This document shows, in pieces, positions 25,933-35,195 of a stretch of DNA of 46,292 nucleotides; within the stretch, counting starts at the first letter, position 1, and every line of letters starts with the position of its first letter. The notes beneath the pieces were generated by a model. It saw only the letters and a program-made list of their open reading frames with translations. It made no database searches and was not told the origin of the DNA. The position numbers and the translations under genes were made by a program. The DNA is taken from contig WHSZ01000050.1 in NCBI GenBank assembly GCA_009379845.1, positions 1 through 46,292 of the forward strand. The letters run 5' to 3'. Origin of the DNA: Pseudonocardiaceae bacterium (lineage in GTDB: Bacteria; Actinomycetota; Actinomycetes; Mycobacteriales; Pseudonocardiaceae).

Positions 25933-27936
25933 GTGAGCGCGCCCGCCCGATTCCCGTTCTCCGCCGTTGTCGGGCACGACGACATGCGGCTGGCCTTGAT
26001 ACTGAACGCGATCCATCCGGCGGTGGGCGGCGTGCTGATCCGGGGCGAGAAAGGCACCGCGAAATCCACCGTGGTGCGATCACTGGCCGCGTTGCTGCCC
26101 GAGGTCGACGTGATCGCCGGCTGCCGGTTCGCCTGCGACCCGGAGGCACCGGATCAAACCTGCCCGGATTGCGCGGACGCGGCCGACGCGACGACCGTAC
26201 GGCGACGCCCCGCCCGGCTCGTCGAGTTGCCGGTGGCGGCCACCGAGGATCGCGTGGTCGGCTCGCTGGATCTGGAACGCGCGCTGACCGAAGGCAAGCG
26301 CGCCTACCAGCCGGGGCTGCTCGCCGACGCGCATCGCGGCGTGCTCTACGTGGACGAGGTGAACTTGCTGCACGATCACCTGGTCGACGTGCTGCTGGAC
26401 GCCGCGGCGATGGGGCGGGTGCACGTAGAGCGCGAAGGCGTTTCGGTCTCGCACGCCGCGTCCTTCCTGCTCGTCGGCACCATGAACCCGGAGGAGGGGG
26501 AGCTGCGCCCGCAGCTGCTCGACCGGTTCGGGCTCACCGTGACCGTCGCGGCGGATCGGGAGGTGTCCGGGCGAACGGAGGTGATCCGCCGGAGACTCGC
26601 GTACGAGAGCGACCCGCACGGTTTCGCGGCACAGTGGGAAGACGCGGACGTTGAGCTCGCGGCTCGGATCCGGCGGGCACGGGCCACCGTGGCGGACGTG
26701 GTGCTGCCGGACGCCGAGGTGCGGCGGATCGCGGCGGTCTGCGCGGCGTTCGACGTGGACGGGATGCGCGCGGATCTGGTGGTGGCCCGTGCGGCGATCG
26801 CGCACGCCGCGTGGCGCGACGCCACCGAAGTCGCCGAGCAGGACGTGGAAGCGGCGGTGCGGTTGGCGTTGCCGCACCGCAAGCGCCGCCACCCGTTCGA
26901 CGAGCCGGGCATGGACGACGAGCAGCTGTCCAGCGCCATGCGGCAGGCGGCCGAGGAGGCGAACCAGGACGGGGATCCACCGGAGGACACCGACCCCACC
27001 GACCCCACCGACCCCACCGACCCGGACGACGACGGCCCGGGAGGCGGCGCCGGGCAACCAGATTCCGAGCAGCAGCACGGTGACCACAATGGACAGTCGG
27101 AAGGTGCGGGCGGGGCGGAGCGAAAGGCGCCGGCGCCCGCGGAGCCGTTTCGCGCCCGGCTGCTGAGCGTGCCAGGCACCGGGGAAGGCGCTCCGGGGCG
27201 GCGGTCGCGATCGAGGACGCGGGCCGGCCGGGTGGTGCGCCCTTCCTCGGCCGAGGGTTCCGGGCTGCACCTGACCGCGACGGTGGCGGCCGCCGCACCG
27301 CGGCAGCGGGCACGCGGTAGGACGGGGCCGGGGCTGGTGCTGCGCGGCGAGGACGTCCGGTACGCGGTGCGGGAGGGCAAGGAAAGCAACCTCGTCCTGT
27401 TCGCGGTGGACGCGTCCGGCTCGATGGCCGCGCGGCAGCGGATGTCCGCGGTGACCGGCGCGGTGCTGTCCCTGCTCACCGACGCGTACCAGCGGCGGGA
27501 CAAGGTCGGCGTGATCACGTTTCGGGGGGCGGGCGCGGAAACCGTGCTGCCGCCGACCTCGTCGGTGGACGCCGCGGTCCGCCGGCTGCACGATCTGCGT
27601 ACCGGCGGTCGCACCCCGCTCGCGGGCGGGTTGCTGCGGGCGCGTGACGTGTTGCGGGTGGAGCGCGTGCGCGATCCGCGCCGCCGTGCGCTGCTGATCG
27701 TGGTGACCGACGGCCGTGCGACGGCCAGCGTGGCGGGCGGCGATCCCGCGCGGGAATCGTTGCGTGCGGCGGGATTGCTCGCCGCGGACGGGGTCGCCGG
27801 GATCGTGGTGGACTGCGAGCACGGGCCGGTGCGGCTCGGCCTGCCGGCCAAGCTGGCGTCCGCATTGGACGGTCAGTGCCTGCAACTCGCCGAACTGTCG
27901 GCCGAGCACGTGGCCGGCCTGGCGCGCGCCGCGTAA
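25933..27936 (+). CDS. Fused AAA-VWA subunit of the cobaltochelatase (BchI/BchD-like)
   Basis: This 667-residue protein combines the two small chelatase subunits. The N-terminal AAA+ domain has Walker A GEKGTAKS (residues 38-45) and [21 protein letters not shown] low-complexity acidic, Pro-rich linker (residues about 345-440) contains repeated DPT units. The C-terminal von Willebrand A domain has the metal-site motif DASGS at about residue 493. It powers cobalt insertion with CobN. A GTG at 25903 is in frame, but GGAAGGAGG sits about 8 bases before the GTG at 25933, so I use the latter. A magnesium chelatase role is unlikely without other chlorophyll genes. Confidence 0.92.
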   Translation: MSAPARFPFSAVVGHDDMRLALILNAIHPAVGGVLIRGEKGTAKSTVVRSLAALLPEVDVIAGCRFACDPEAPDQTCPDCADAADATTVRRRPARLVELPVAATEDRVVGSLDLERALTEGKRAYQPGLLADAHRGVLYVDEVNLLHDHLVDVLLDAAAMGRVHVEREGVSVSHAASFLLVGTMNPEEGELRPQLLDRFGLTVTVAADREVSGRTEVIRRRLAYESDPHGFAAQWEDADVELAARIRRARATVADVVLPDAEVRRIAAVCAAFDVDGMRADLVVARAAIAHAAWRDATEVAEQDVEAAVRLALPHRKRRHPFDEPGMDDEQLSSAMRQAAEEANQDGDPPEDTDPTDPTDPTDPDDDGPGGGAGQPDSEQQHGDHNGQSEGAGGAERKAPAPAEPFRARLLSVPGTGEGAPGRRSRSRTRAGRVVRPSSAEGSGLHLTATVAAAAPRQRARGRTGPGLVLRGEDVRYAVREGKESNLVLFAVDASGSMAARQRMSAVTGAVLSLLTDAYQRRDKVGVITFRGAGAETVLPPTSSVDAAVRRLHDLRTGGRTPLAGGLLRARDVLRVERVRDPRRRALLIVVTDGRATASVAGGDPARESLRAAGLLAADGVAGIVVDCEHGPVRLGLPAKLASALDGQCLQLAELSAEHVAGLARAA

Positions 27937-27953
27937 ACGAACGGAGTTTGGCT

Positions 27954-28568
27954 ATGCCACAGGGAAAACCGGCTGTCGTTCCGGACGACGGGCTCACCAC
28001 CCGGCAGCGTCGGCACCGCCCGCTGGTGATCGTGCACACCGGCGAGATGAAAGGAAAATCCACCGCGGCATTCGGGCTCGCGCTGCGCGGCTGGAGCCAG
28101 GGCTGGTCGATCGGCGTGTTCCAGTTCGTGAAGTCCGCGAAGTGGAAGGTCGGTGAGGAGGCGGCGCTTCGCCGGCTCGGCCGGCTGCACGAGGAGACCG
28201 GTGAGGGTGGGGCGGTCGAGTGGAACAAGATGGGCGAGGGCTGGTCCTGGGTACGCAAGAAGGGCACCGAGGAGGACCACGCCGCGGCCGCGCTGGAAGG
28301 CTGGCGGGAGATCGGCAGGCGGCTTCGCGACGAGCGGCACGGTCTCTACATACTCGACGAGTTCAACTACCCGATGCACTGGGGATGGGTGGACGTCGAC
28401 GAGGTGATTTCCACCCTGCGGGACCGTCCCGGCCGCCAGCACGTGGTGATCACCGGGCGGCACGCACCGGATGCGCTCGTCGATGCGGCGGATCTGGTGG
28501 TGAACATGACGAAGGTGAAACACCCGATGGATGCCGGGCAGAAAGGGCAGCGCGGCATCGAATGGTGA
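27954..28568 (+). CDS. cobO: Cob(I)yrinic acid a,c-diamide adenosyltransferase
   Basis: This 204-residue protein attaches the adenosyl group of ATP to the corrin cobalt. It has the P-loop GEMKGKSTA (residues 30-38), then FQFVKSAKWKVGEEAALRRL, YILDEFNYPMHWGWVD and the C-terminal TKVKHPMDAGQKGQRGIEW typical of CobO/BtuR. The frame is open from 27876, but the ATG at 27954 has ACGGAG upstream and lies past the stop of the chelatase gene. It completes a cobN, chelatase, cobO set under the cobalamin riboswitch. Confidence 0.96.
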   Translation: MPQGKPAVVPDDGLTTRQRRHRPLVIVHTGEMKGKSTAAFGLALRGWSQGWSIGVFQFVKSAKWKVGEEAALRRLGRLHEETGEGGAVEWNKMGEGWSWVRKKGTEEDHAAAALEGWREIGRRLRDERHGLYILDEFNYPMHWGWVDVDEVISTLRDRPGRQHVVITGRHAPDALVDAADLVVNMTKVKHPMDAGQKGQRGIEW

Positions 28569-28593
28569 GCTGCCGCGCCGCGCGCGACAAGCC

Positions 28594-29337
28594 TCAAACC
28601 AGCAAACCGCCGGTGGCGCGCAGGTTCTGCCCGGTGATCCAGCCCGAGTCGGGGCCGGCGAGGAAGGCCACCACGCTCGCGACATCGGCCGGCTGGCCGA
28701 GTCGCCGCAACGCGGTGAACGCGGCCGCCTGCTCGAGCGCCTCCGGCGGGTTGGTCGCGCGCAGCAGTTCGGTGTCGGTGGCGCCGGGGGAGACGGTGTT
28801 CACGGTGATCCCGCGCCCGCCGAACTCGCGCGCCGCGACCGCGGTGAACTGCTCGACGGCAGCCTTGCTCGCCGCGTAGATCGCCACACCGGGTGTGGGC
28901 ATCACCGTGTTCAGCGTGGAAATGCTGATGATCCGGCCGCCGTCCCTGAGTACGCGGCCGGCGCGCTGGATGGCGAAGAACGGTCCCTTGGCGTTCACCG
29001 CCATCATCCGGTCGTAGTCCTCCTCGGTGGCGTCCAGGATGGCGGTTGGCACCCCGCTGGCGGCGTTGTTGATCAGGATGTCCAGCCCGTCCAGATGCCG
29101 CTCGGCCGCTGCGAACAGTTCTTCGAGGTCGGCCGGTTCGCCCTGGTCGGCCCGCACCGCGAAGGCCTCTCCACCGAGTTCCTCGACCTCGGCGAGGACC
29201 TGCTTGGCCGCGTCCTCGTTGTCCTTGAAGCTGAACACCACGGTCGCGCCGTCGCCGGCCAGCCGCAGCACGATCGCCCGTCCGATCCCCCGCGAGCCGC
29301 CGGTGACCAGCGCCGCCTTTCCGTCAAGTGCCGCCAC
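28594..29337 (-). CDS. Short-chain dehydrogenase/reductase
   Basis: This 247-residue classical SDR has the NAD(P)-binding motif TGGSRGIGRA (from residue 13), LINNAAS, the catalytic YAASK and SPGATDTELL. SDRs oxidise or reduce alcohols and ketones. The substrate cannot be deduced, and the FabG/3-ketoacyl reductase-like fold is generic. It converges on cobO with a 25-base gap and is not part of B12 synthesis. A hairpin of the repeat family lies upstream of its start. Confidence 0.93.
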   Translation of the reverse strand: MAALDGKAALVTGGSRGIGRAIVLRLAGDGATVVFSFKDNEDAAKQVLAEVEELGGEAFAVRADQGEPADLEELFAAAERHLDGLDILINNAASGVPTAILDATEEDYDRMMAVNAKGPFFAIQRAGRVLRDGGRIISISTLNTVMPTPGVAIYAASKAAVEQFTAVAAREFGGRGITVNTVSPGATDTELLRATNPPEALEQAAAFTALRRLGQPADVASVVAFLAGPDSGWITGQNLRATGGLLV

Positions 29338-29358
29338 AGTTCCCTCTCACCACACCCG

Positions 29359-29396
29359 TGAGTAGTTCGCGGTGCTAATACCGCAAACTACTCACA
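29359..29396. repeat. Hairpin element B of the GTGAGT...ACTCAC family
   Basis: Ten-base perfect arms GTGAGTAGTT (29359-29368) and AACTACTCAC (29387-29396) continue, after one mismatch, into GCGGT/ACCGC around the loop GCTAAT. The outer GTGAGT/ACTCAC and the inner GGTGCTA match the elements at 10374-10418 and 46121-46151. Here it lies between two gene starts, upstream of both the SDR and the CDF gene, so it is not simply an end-of-gene terminator. Confidence 0.65.
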
Positions 29397-29492
29397 GGCG
29401 GCTAGCCGCGCCAGCGTCCAGCCGCAAGTTATTGGCACCAGACAGGTACTGGCATTACGTCCACTGTGGACAGTTTCGGGTACCCTGATGCC

Positions 29493-30428
29493 ATGACACG
29501 GGGGCACGGACATGGGCACGGGCTGCGGCCGCACAGCCACGACCCGGCCGACCGGCTGGACGACAACCTCACGGCGAGCAGGCTTGGCATGCGCACGCTG
29601 TGGGGATCGTTCGGTGTGCTGGTGCTGACCGCCGCGCTGCAGGCCGTGGTCGTGCTCCTCAGTGGCTCGGTCGCGCTGCTGGCTGACACCTTGCACAACG
29701 CCGCGGACGCGCTGTCCGCGATCCCGCTGGCGATCGCGTTCGCGTTCGGCCGAAGGGCCGCGAGCCGGCGGTTCCCGTACGGCTACGGCCGCGCCGAGGA
29801 CCTGGCGGGGCTGGTGGTGGTCGCGCTGATCGCGGCGTCCGCCGTGCTGGCCGTTGTGGAGTCCACCAAACGCCTGCTGCGACCGGAGGACGTCACCGCG
29901 CTGCCGGTCGTGGCGATCGCGGCGGTGCTCGGCTTCGCGGGCAACGAACTGGTCGCGCGCTGGCGAATCCGGGTTGGCAGGCGGATCGGCTCCGCCGCGC
30001 TGGTCGCCGACGGGCTGCACGCCCGCACCGACGGGTTCACCTCGCTCGCGGTGCTCGCCGCGGCGGGTGGTGCCGCGCTGAACTGGCGCTGGGTGGACCC
30101 GGTTGTCGGGCTGCTCGTCGCCGGGGCGATCGTGCTGGTGCTGATCGGAGCCGGGCGGCAGGTGCTCGGCCGGTTGCTGGACGCGGCGGATCCGGACGAC
30201 ATGACCCGCGCCCGGCGGTTGGCCGGTGACGTGCCCGGCGTGCTCGACGTGGAGGACCTGCGGTTGCGCTGGTCCGGGCACGGGCAACTGGCGGAGCTGA
30301 CCGTGGTGGTGGAGCGGGACACCAGCCTGGTTGAGGCGCACCGGATCGCGCATGACGTGGAACGGGCGCTTCGCGGGCAGATGCACCGGCTGCTGCGCGC
30401 ACACGTGCATCCGCACCCCGGCCCTTGA
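29493..30428 (+). CDS. Cation diffusion facilitator (CDF) metal exporter
   Basis: This 311-residue membrane protein has a His-rich N-terminus (RGHGHGHGLRPHSH) and about six hydrophobic segments. The two CDF metal-site motifs are visible: D65/H68/D72 in LADTLHNAADA and D173/H176/D180 in VADGLHARTDG. A cytoplasmic C-terminal domain follows (ELTVVVERDTSLVEAHRIAHDVERALR in part). The family exports Zn2+, Co2+ or Fe2+ in exchange for protons. The nearby cobalt-handling genes make Co2+ conceivable, but zinc is the usual substrate. The ATG at 29493 is preferred to the GTG at 29466. Confidence 0.93.
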   Translation: MTRGHGHGHGLRPHSHDPADRLDDNLTASRLGMRTLWGSFGVLVLTAALQAVVVLLSGSVALLADTLHNAADALSAIPLAIAFAFGRRAASRRFPYGYGRAEDLAGLVVVALIAASAVLAVVESTKRLLRPEDVTALPVVAIAAVLGFAGNELVARWRIRVGRRIGSAALVADGLHARTDGFTSLAVLAAAGGAALNWRWVDPVVGLLVAGAIVLVLIGAGRQVLGRLLDAADPDDMTRARRLAGDVPGVLDVEDLRLRWSGHGQLAELTVVVERDTSLVEAHRIAHDVERALRGQMHRLLRAHVHPHPGP

Positions 30429-30524
30429 CGCCCGTCCGGCCGGATCAGCCCATCGGGGTGGACGTCAGCAATTTCACCGTGTCCGGAGCTGATTCTCGCT
30501 GGCCAGCAGGGCATGCTAACGACC

Positions 30525-31829
30525 ATGCGAGCTGAGCAGCACTACCTGTCCGGGCTGGACCTCGCGGGGCGTCTGGTGGTCGTGGTCGGCGGGGGAGCGG
30601 TCGCGCAGCGCCGGCTGCCCCGGCTGATCGCCGCGGGCGCAGCCGTCGAGGTGATCGCGCCGGACGTCTCCGCCGTGGTGCAGGGTATGGCGGAAGCCGG
30701 CGAGATCGGCTGGCGGCGGCGCCGCTACTCCGACGGTGATCTGGACGGCGCGTGGTACGCGATCGCCTGCGCCTCCGACCCCGCGGTGAACGCCGCGGTC
30801 GGCGCCGAGGCGCAGCGGCGGCGGGTGTTCTGCGTGCGGGCCGACGTCGCGACCGAAGGCAGCGCGGTGACCCCCGCGGTCGGCTCGTACGAGGGGCTGG
30901 TGTTCGGGGTGCTCGCTGGCGGTGAGCATCGGCGCTCCGCGACGGTGCGCGACGCGATGCTGGGGGCGCTGCGGGAAGGCACGGTGTCCGAGGCCCCGCC
31001 CGCCGGCGAGGCCCCATCCGAGGGCGCCCCCTCCGACGTCGCCGCGGCCGAGGGTGCGGCGGCCGGGCCTCCCGCGTTGCCGGGAATCGCGCTGGTCGGC
31101 GGCGGGCCTGGCGATCCCGAGCTGATCACGGTGCGCGGCAGGCGGCTGCTCGCCCGCGCGGACGTGGTGGTGGTGGACCGGCTGGCACCACGCGAGCTGC
31201 TCGACGAGCTCGCCCCGCACGTCGAGGTGATCGACGCGGCGAAGATCCCGTACGGGCGGGCGGCGAGCCAGGACGTCATCAACGAGACGCTGATCGAGCG
31301 CGCCAGGGCGGGCAAGTTCGTTGTCCGGCTGAAGGGCGGCGATCCGTACGTCTTCGGCAGGGGCTTCGAGGAAGTGCTCGCCTGCGCCGAGGCAGGGGTG
31401 CCGGTGACCATGGTGCCGGGCATCACGAGCGCCTTCGCGGTGCCGGCTGTCGTCGACGTGCCGGTGACCCATCGCGGCGTGACCCACGAGGTTGTCGTGG
31501 TATCCGGGCACGTGGCGCCCGACGATGAGCGCTGCCTGGTTGATTGGGCCGCGCTCGGCCAGCTTCGCGGCACCATCGTGCTGATGATGGGTGTCGAGCG
31601 GCTGGCGCAGTTCGCCGAGGCACTGCTGAAACACGGGCGGGACGCCGGCACGCCGGTCGCGGTGATCCAGGACGGCACCATGCACGCACAGCGGGTACTG
31701 CGGTCCACTTTGGACACGGTGGCGGCGGACGCGGAGGCGCACGGTGTCCGGCCCCCCGCGGTGATCGTGATCGGGCAGGTGGCCGCACTCGCCGAGCAGG
31801 CTCAGCGCGCCCAGCCGACCCGCGAGTAA
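30525..31829 (+). CDS. cysG: Siroheme synthase-type fusion: precorrin-2 dehydrogenase and uroporphyrinogen-III C-methyltransferase
   Basis: The N-terminal domain (residues 1 to about 150) begins LAGRLVVVVGGGAVAQRRL, an NAD-binding precorrin-2 dehydrogenase/ferrochelatase fold. After an Ala/Pro-rich linker with EAPSEGAPS-type repeats, residues about 190-430 form the SAM-dependent methyltransferase (ALVGGGPGDPELITVRGRRL, then VVRLKGGDPYVFGRG and MVPGITSAFAVPA). It makes precorrin-2, used for both siroheme (sulfite and nitrite reductases) and cobalamin. An ATG at 30513 would add four residues. It links the B12 genes to sulfur metabolism, though the sulfonate locus oxidises rather than reduces sulfite. 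Confidence 0.95.
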   Translation: MRAEQHYLSGLDLAGRLVVVVGGGAVAQRRLPRLIAAGAAVEVIAPDVSAVVQGMAEAGEIGWRRRRYSDGDLDGAWYAIACASDPAVNAAVGAEAQRRRVFCVRADVATEGSAVTPAVGSYEGLVFGVLAGGEHRRSATVRDAMLGALREGTVSEAPPAGEAPSEGAPSDVAAAEGAAAGPPALPGIALVGGGPGDPELITVRGRRLLARADVVVVDRLAPRELLDELAPHVEVIDAAKIPYGRAASQDVINETLIERARAGKFVVRLKGGDPYVFGRGFEEVLACAEAGVPVTMVPGITSAFAVPAVVDVPVTHRGVTHEVVVVSGHVAPDDERCLVDWAALGQLRGTIVLMMGVERLAQFAEALLKHGRDAGTPVAVIQDGTMHAQRVLRSTLDTVAADAEAHGVRPPAVIVIGQVAALAEQAQRAQPTRE

Positions 31830-31859
31830 CGTCGCACGGTGATGGGCGACGATGGCCGT

Positions 31860-32699
31860 ATGGCTACCGACGAGACGAACGGCGAGCTGGTGTCGATGGC
31901 GGTGCGCCGCTCGGGGCACATCGCCGAGATAACGCTGCTCGGCCCCGGCAAGGGCAATGCGATGGGCCCGGATTTCTGGCGCGAGCTTCCCAGGGTGTTC
32001 GACGAGCTGGACGCCGACCCCGAGGTTCGCGCCATCGTGCTGACCGGCAGCGGCGCGAACTTCTCCTACGGGCTGGACCTGCCAGCGATGCTGCCGGAGT
32101 GGGCGGAAGTGCTTGGCGACGGGGCGATGGCCGAGCCACGTACCCGCTTCCTCGCCGAGCTGCGCAGGTTGCAGGGCAGCGTGAACGCGGTGGCCCGCTG
32201 CCGCAAACCGGTGATCGCGGCGGTGGCGGGCTGGTGCGTTGGTGGTGGCGTCGACGTGATCAGCGCCGCCGACGTGCGGCTCGCCAGCAGCGACGCGAAG
32301 TTCAGCGTGCGGGAGGTGAAGGTCGCGATCGTGGCCGACCTCGGCAGCCTGCAGCGGCTGGCTTCGATCATCGGTGAGGGACAGCTGCGCGAGCTGGCTT
32401 TCACCGGTAAGGACATCGACGCCGTACGGGCCGAGCGGATCGGGCTGGTCAACGAGGTGTACCCGGATGCCGACGCGGTGCGGGAGGCCGGCCTGGCGAT
32501 GGCCGAGGAGATCGCCGCGAACCCGCCGCTTGTCGTGCAGGGGGTGAAGGAGGTCCTGTCCGTGAACACCCAGCAGCAGGTCGACGCGGGGCTGCGTTTC
32601 GTGGGCGCGTGGAACGCGGCGTTCCTGCCGAGCGAGGATCTCAGCGAGGCGGTGCGGGCCTTCATGGAACGCCGGGAGCCGGAATTCAAAGGTAAGTAG
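31860..32699 (+). CDS. Enoyl-CoA hydratase/isomerase (crotonase) family protein
   Basis: This protein of about 279 residues has the crotonase fold. AIVLTGSGANFSYGLDLPAML forms part of the CoA-binding oxyanion region, and KPVIAAVAGWCVGGGVDVIS is the second. The C-terminal half includes FTGKDIDAVRAERIGLVNEVY. Crotonases hydrate, isomerise or cleave acyl-CoA thioesters; the exact substrate is unknown. Starts at 31839 (GTG) or 31842 (ATG) would add up to seven residues. The following gene is an acyl-CoA synthetase on the same strand, so the pair may act on the same acid. Confidence 0.92.
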   Translation: MATDETNGELVSMAVRRSGHIAEITLLGPGKGNAMGPDFWRELPRVFDELDADPEVRAIVLTGSGANFSYGLDLPAMLPEWAEVLGDGAMAEPRTRFLAELRRLQGSVNAVARCRKPVIAAVAGWCVGGGVDVISAADVRLASSDAKFSVREVKVAIVADLGSLQRLASIIGEGQLRELAFTGKDIDAVRAERIGLVNEVYPDADAVREAGLAMAEEIAANPPLVVQGVKEVLSVNTQQQVDAGLRFVGAWNAAFLPSEDLSEAVRAFMERREPEFKGK

Positions 32700-32737
32700 C
32701 CCGCCACTTGTGTGGCCGCGAGGTGAGCCAGCACAGT

Positions 32738-34459
32738 ATGCACATGACAGCGACCGGCAACGATGCCTCGCAGGTGTTTCGGCAGGCGCGCGACTATCTC
32801 CTTGCGCACCGGGAGAACTACGACACCGCCTATCGGGATTTCCGCTGGCCGGTGCTCGAGGAGTTCAACTGGGCGCTGGACTGGTTCGATGTGATCGCGC
32901 GGGACCCGCGCAACGCGGAGCGCGCCGCGTTGTGGATCGTCGAGGAGGACGGTTCGGAGCAGCGCTGGACCTATCCGGAGCTGGTCGAGCGCTCCAACCA
33001 GGTCGCGAACTGGCTGCGCTCGCTTGGCGTGTCCCGAGGGGATCGGCTCATCCTGATGCTCGGCAACCAGGGTGAGCTGTGGCAGACCATCCTGGCTGCC
33101 ATCAAGCTCGGCGCGGTGATCATTCCGGCCTCTACGATGCTCGGCGCATCGGATCTCGCCGACCGGGTGCAGCGTGGCAAGGCGCGGCATGTGGTGGCCC
33201 GCTCGGCCGACGCGGGGAAGTTCGCGGACGTGCCCGGCGACTACACCCGCATCGCGGTGGGGGAGCCGGTGGACGGCTGGCTGGATTTCACGGACGCCTA
33301 CCGTGCCGAGTCGCGGTTCGAGCCGGACGCGGTGACCAAGGCATCCGACGAGTTGCTGCTGTACTTCACGTCCGGCACCACGGCCCAGCCCAAGCTGGTG
33401 CAGCACACGCACGTTTCCTACCCGGTGGGCCATCTGTCCACAATGTACTGGATTGGGCTCGAACCGGGCGACGTGCACCTGAACATCTCCTCTCCGGGCT
33501 GGGCGAAGCACGCCTGGAGCAACGTGTTCGCGCCGTGGAACGCGGAAGCGACGGTGTTCCTCTTCAACTACACTCGGTTCGACCCGCAGGCGTTGATGTC
33601 CCAGATGGATCGGTGCGGGGTGAACAGCTTCTGCGCACCGCCGACCGTCTGGCGGATGCTGATCCAGGCCGACCTCGGCCAGCTGCGCACCCCTCCGGCC
33701 AAAGTGGTCGGCGCGGGCGAACCGCTCAACCCCGAGGTGATCGAGCAGGTGCGGCGCACCTGGGGCGTGGCGATCCGGGACGGCTTCGGGCAGACCGAGA
33801 CCAGCGTGCAGATCGCGAATACGCCGAACCAGCCGGTCAAACCGGGCTCGATGGGACGGCCGGTCCCTGGGTTCCGGGTGGCTCTGGTGGATCCGGTCTC
33901 CGACGAGCCTGCCGACGAGGGCGAGATCTGCCTCGAGCTGGCCGAGCGCCCGGTCGGGTTGATGGTGGGCTACGCGGGCGACGAGGACCGCACCGGCTCC
34001 GTGATGCGCGACGGCTACTACCACACCGGAGATGTCGGCTCGCGGGACGCGGACGGCTACATCACCTACGTCGGGCGCACCGACGACGTGTTCAAGGCGT
34101 CCGACTACCGGATCTCCCCTTTCGAGCTGGAAAGCGTGCTGCTCGAGCACGACGCGGTGGCGGAGGCGGCCGTGGTGCCCTCGCCCGATCCGATCCGGCT
34201 CGCGGTACCCAAGGCCTACGTCGTGCTGGCCGCCGATTACCAGCCCACCGCCGACACGGCACGATCCATCATGCGGTTCGCGGGGGAGAACCTGGCTCCG
34301 TACAAGCGAATTCGCCGCCTCGAGTTCGCTGAGCTGCCGAAGACGATCTCCGGCAAGATCCGCAGGGTCGAGCTGCGTGCCAGGGAGGACGAGGCGTCCG
34401 AGAAGCCCGAAGGGCACGGCGAGGGGGAGTACCGCGAGGAGGACTTCGCGGACCTCTGA
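32738..34459 (+). CDS. AMP-forming acyl-CoA synthetase
   Basis: This roughly 573-residue protein is an ANL-superfamily adenylate-forming enzyme. It has the P-loop-like LLLYFTSGTTAQPKLVQHTH, the adenylate motif GFGQTETS, the hinge region YHTGDVGSRDADGYITYVGR, and the catalytic Lys in LPKTISGKIRRVEL. It resembles medium-chain and acetyl-CoA-type synthetases. The ATG at 32738 has GAGGTGAG 12 bases upstream; GTG 32723, TTG 32708 and ATG 32744 are also in frame. It activates a carboxylic acid of unknown identity. I considered it as the sulfoacetate ligase, but the ADP-forming pair beside sauS is the better candidate. Confidence 0.93.
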   Translation: MHMTATGNDASQVFRQARDYLLAHRENYDTAYRDFRWPVLEEFNWALDWFDVIARDPRNAERAALWIVEEDGSEQRWTYPELVERSNQVANWLRSLGVSRGDRLILMLGNQGELWQTILAAIKLGAVIIPASTMLGASDLADRVQRGKARHVVARSADAGKFADVPGDYTRIAVGEPVDGWLDFTDAYRAESRFEPDAVTKASDELLLYFTSGTTAQPKLVQHTHVSYPVGHLSTMYWIGLEPGDVHLNISSPGWAKHAWSNVFAPWNAEATVFLFNYTRFDPQALMSQMDRCGVNSFCAPPTVWRMLIQADLGQLRTPPAKVVGAGEPLNPEVIEQVRRTWGVAIRDGFGQTETSVQIANTPNQPVKPGSMGRPVPGFRVALVDPVSDEPADEGEICLELAERPVGLMVGYAGDEDRTGSVMRDGYYHTGDVGSRDADGYITYVGRTDDVFKASDYRISPFELESVLLEHDAVAEAAVVPSPDPIRLAVPKAYVVLAADYQPTADTARSIMRFAGENLAPYKRIRRLEFAELPKTISGKIRRVELRAREDEASEKPEGHGEGEYREEDFADL

Positions 34460-34494
34460 GGACCGGCGGCTCGTTCTACGGGCTATACCCGGTT

Positions 34495-34995
34495 CTACTG
34501 GCTACCCGCGAGCACTCTGGCGAAGATCCTCGCGTCGCCGCTGCGCTGGGTGCACGTAGTGCCGCCGTTGGAGGTGGGCGGCCCCGATACGCACATCCAG
34601 CCTTCGACCTGCCCACCGGCCGGCTGATTGCTGTTCGCGTCCTGCTGGCCGCCCAGCTGCTTCTGGAACGCGGCGACGATCCGGCTGGCTTCCGCGCAGT
34701 CCGGGCCGTCCCGTGGCGGGAGAACCTCAAGGAGTTTCCCGCTGGCCGCTTCGACCGTGCCGCAACCTGCCGGGGTGGTCGATTTCGGTTCCGAGGAGGG
34801 TGGTGGCGAGCTGGTGGTGCCCGGCGCCGCGCTGCTGGTCGTCTCGCCGGGTGCGCTGGAGGTGGATGGCGGGGCAGGGCTGAGGCCCGCCTTTTCGCCG
34901 CATGCGCCGAGCAGCACCGCGGCGGCGCCGAGGGCGACGAGCACGCCGACCCTGACCGGGAAACGCCGACCGCCCAGCAACGAGAAAACCCGCAC
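34495..34995 (-). CDS. Putative lipoprotein of unknown function
   Basis: This 166-residue protein has an N-terminal signal with RRFPVR, then VGVLVALGAAAVLLGAC. That is a lipobox with the modified Cys at residue 32. A Ser/Thr/Pro-rich tether (PPSTSSAPGETTSSAAPG) follows, then a small domain with four Cys (AGCGTVEAAS, DGPDCAEA, EGWMCVSG, GGTTCTQRSG). It is probably anchored on the outer face of the membrane. The frame is open to 35070, but the GTG at 34995 is preferred because AGAAGGGAG lies 6 bases upstream. Function is not recognised. It converges on the acyl-CoA synthetase gene with a 35-base gap. Confidence 0.8.
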   Translation of the reverse strand: MRVFSLLGGRRFPVRVGVLVALGAAAVLLGACGEKAGLSPAPPSTSSAPGETTSSAAPGTTSSPPPSSEPKSTTPAGCGTVEAASGKLLEVLPPRDGPDCAEASRIVAAFQKQLGGQQDANSNQPAGGQVEGWMCVSGPPTSNGGTTCTQRSGDARIFARVLAGSQ

Positions 34996-35102
34996 CGCTA
35001 GCTCCCTTCTGTGCGCGACTATCTGACCATGCGGTGATATCGCCGGCGGCACCGGGCTTGTGACGTCCACTCGGGACGCTCCGGCTCGGATAGATGTAGA
35101 TC

Positions 35103-35164
35103 ACAACCATTTCGATTTGCGCCCGCGCTCGGCGGAGGCGCATAGTTGTAGCCGACAACCATTT
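35103..35164. promoter_or_regulatory. Candidate MarR operator region
   Basis: ACAACCATTT occurs twice, at 35103-35112 and 35155-35164. The second copy is part of an inverted repeat GTTGT (35145-35149) / ACAAC (35155-35159). It lies 30-90 bases before the MarR start, as expected for an autoregulated marR-exporter operon. The region is AT-rich compared with its neighbours. Confidence 0.5.
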
Positions 35165-35195
35165 GTATGACTCAAGCAAAAGGACACCAGAAGTC

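Noticed and set aside
32066..34417. Minus-strand open frame of 783 codons
   Set aside because: It is antisense to the crotonase and AMP-forming synthetase genes and has no recognisable domain; it is a composition artefact. The same holds for 18769-20919, 22323-24428, 26080-27909 and 36842-38296.
32738..34459. AMP-forming synthetase considered as sulfoacetate-CoA ligase
   Set aside because: It is 22 kb from sauS and adjacent to a crotonase, while a two-subunit ADP-forming ligase sits directly behind sauS.
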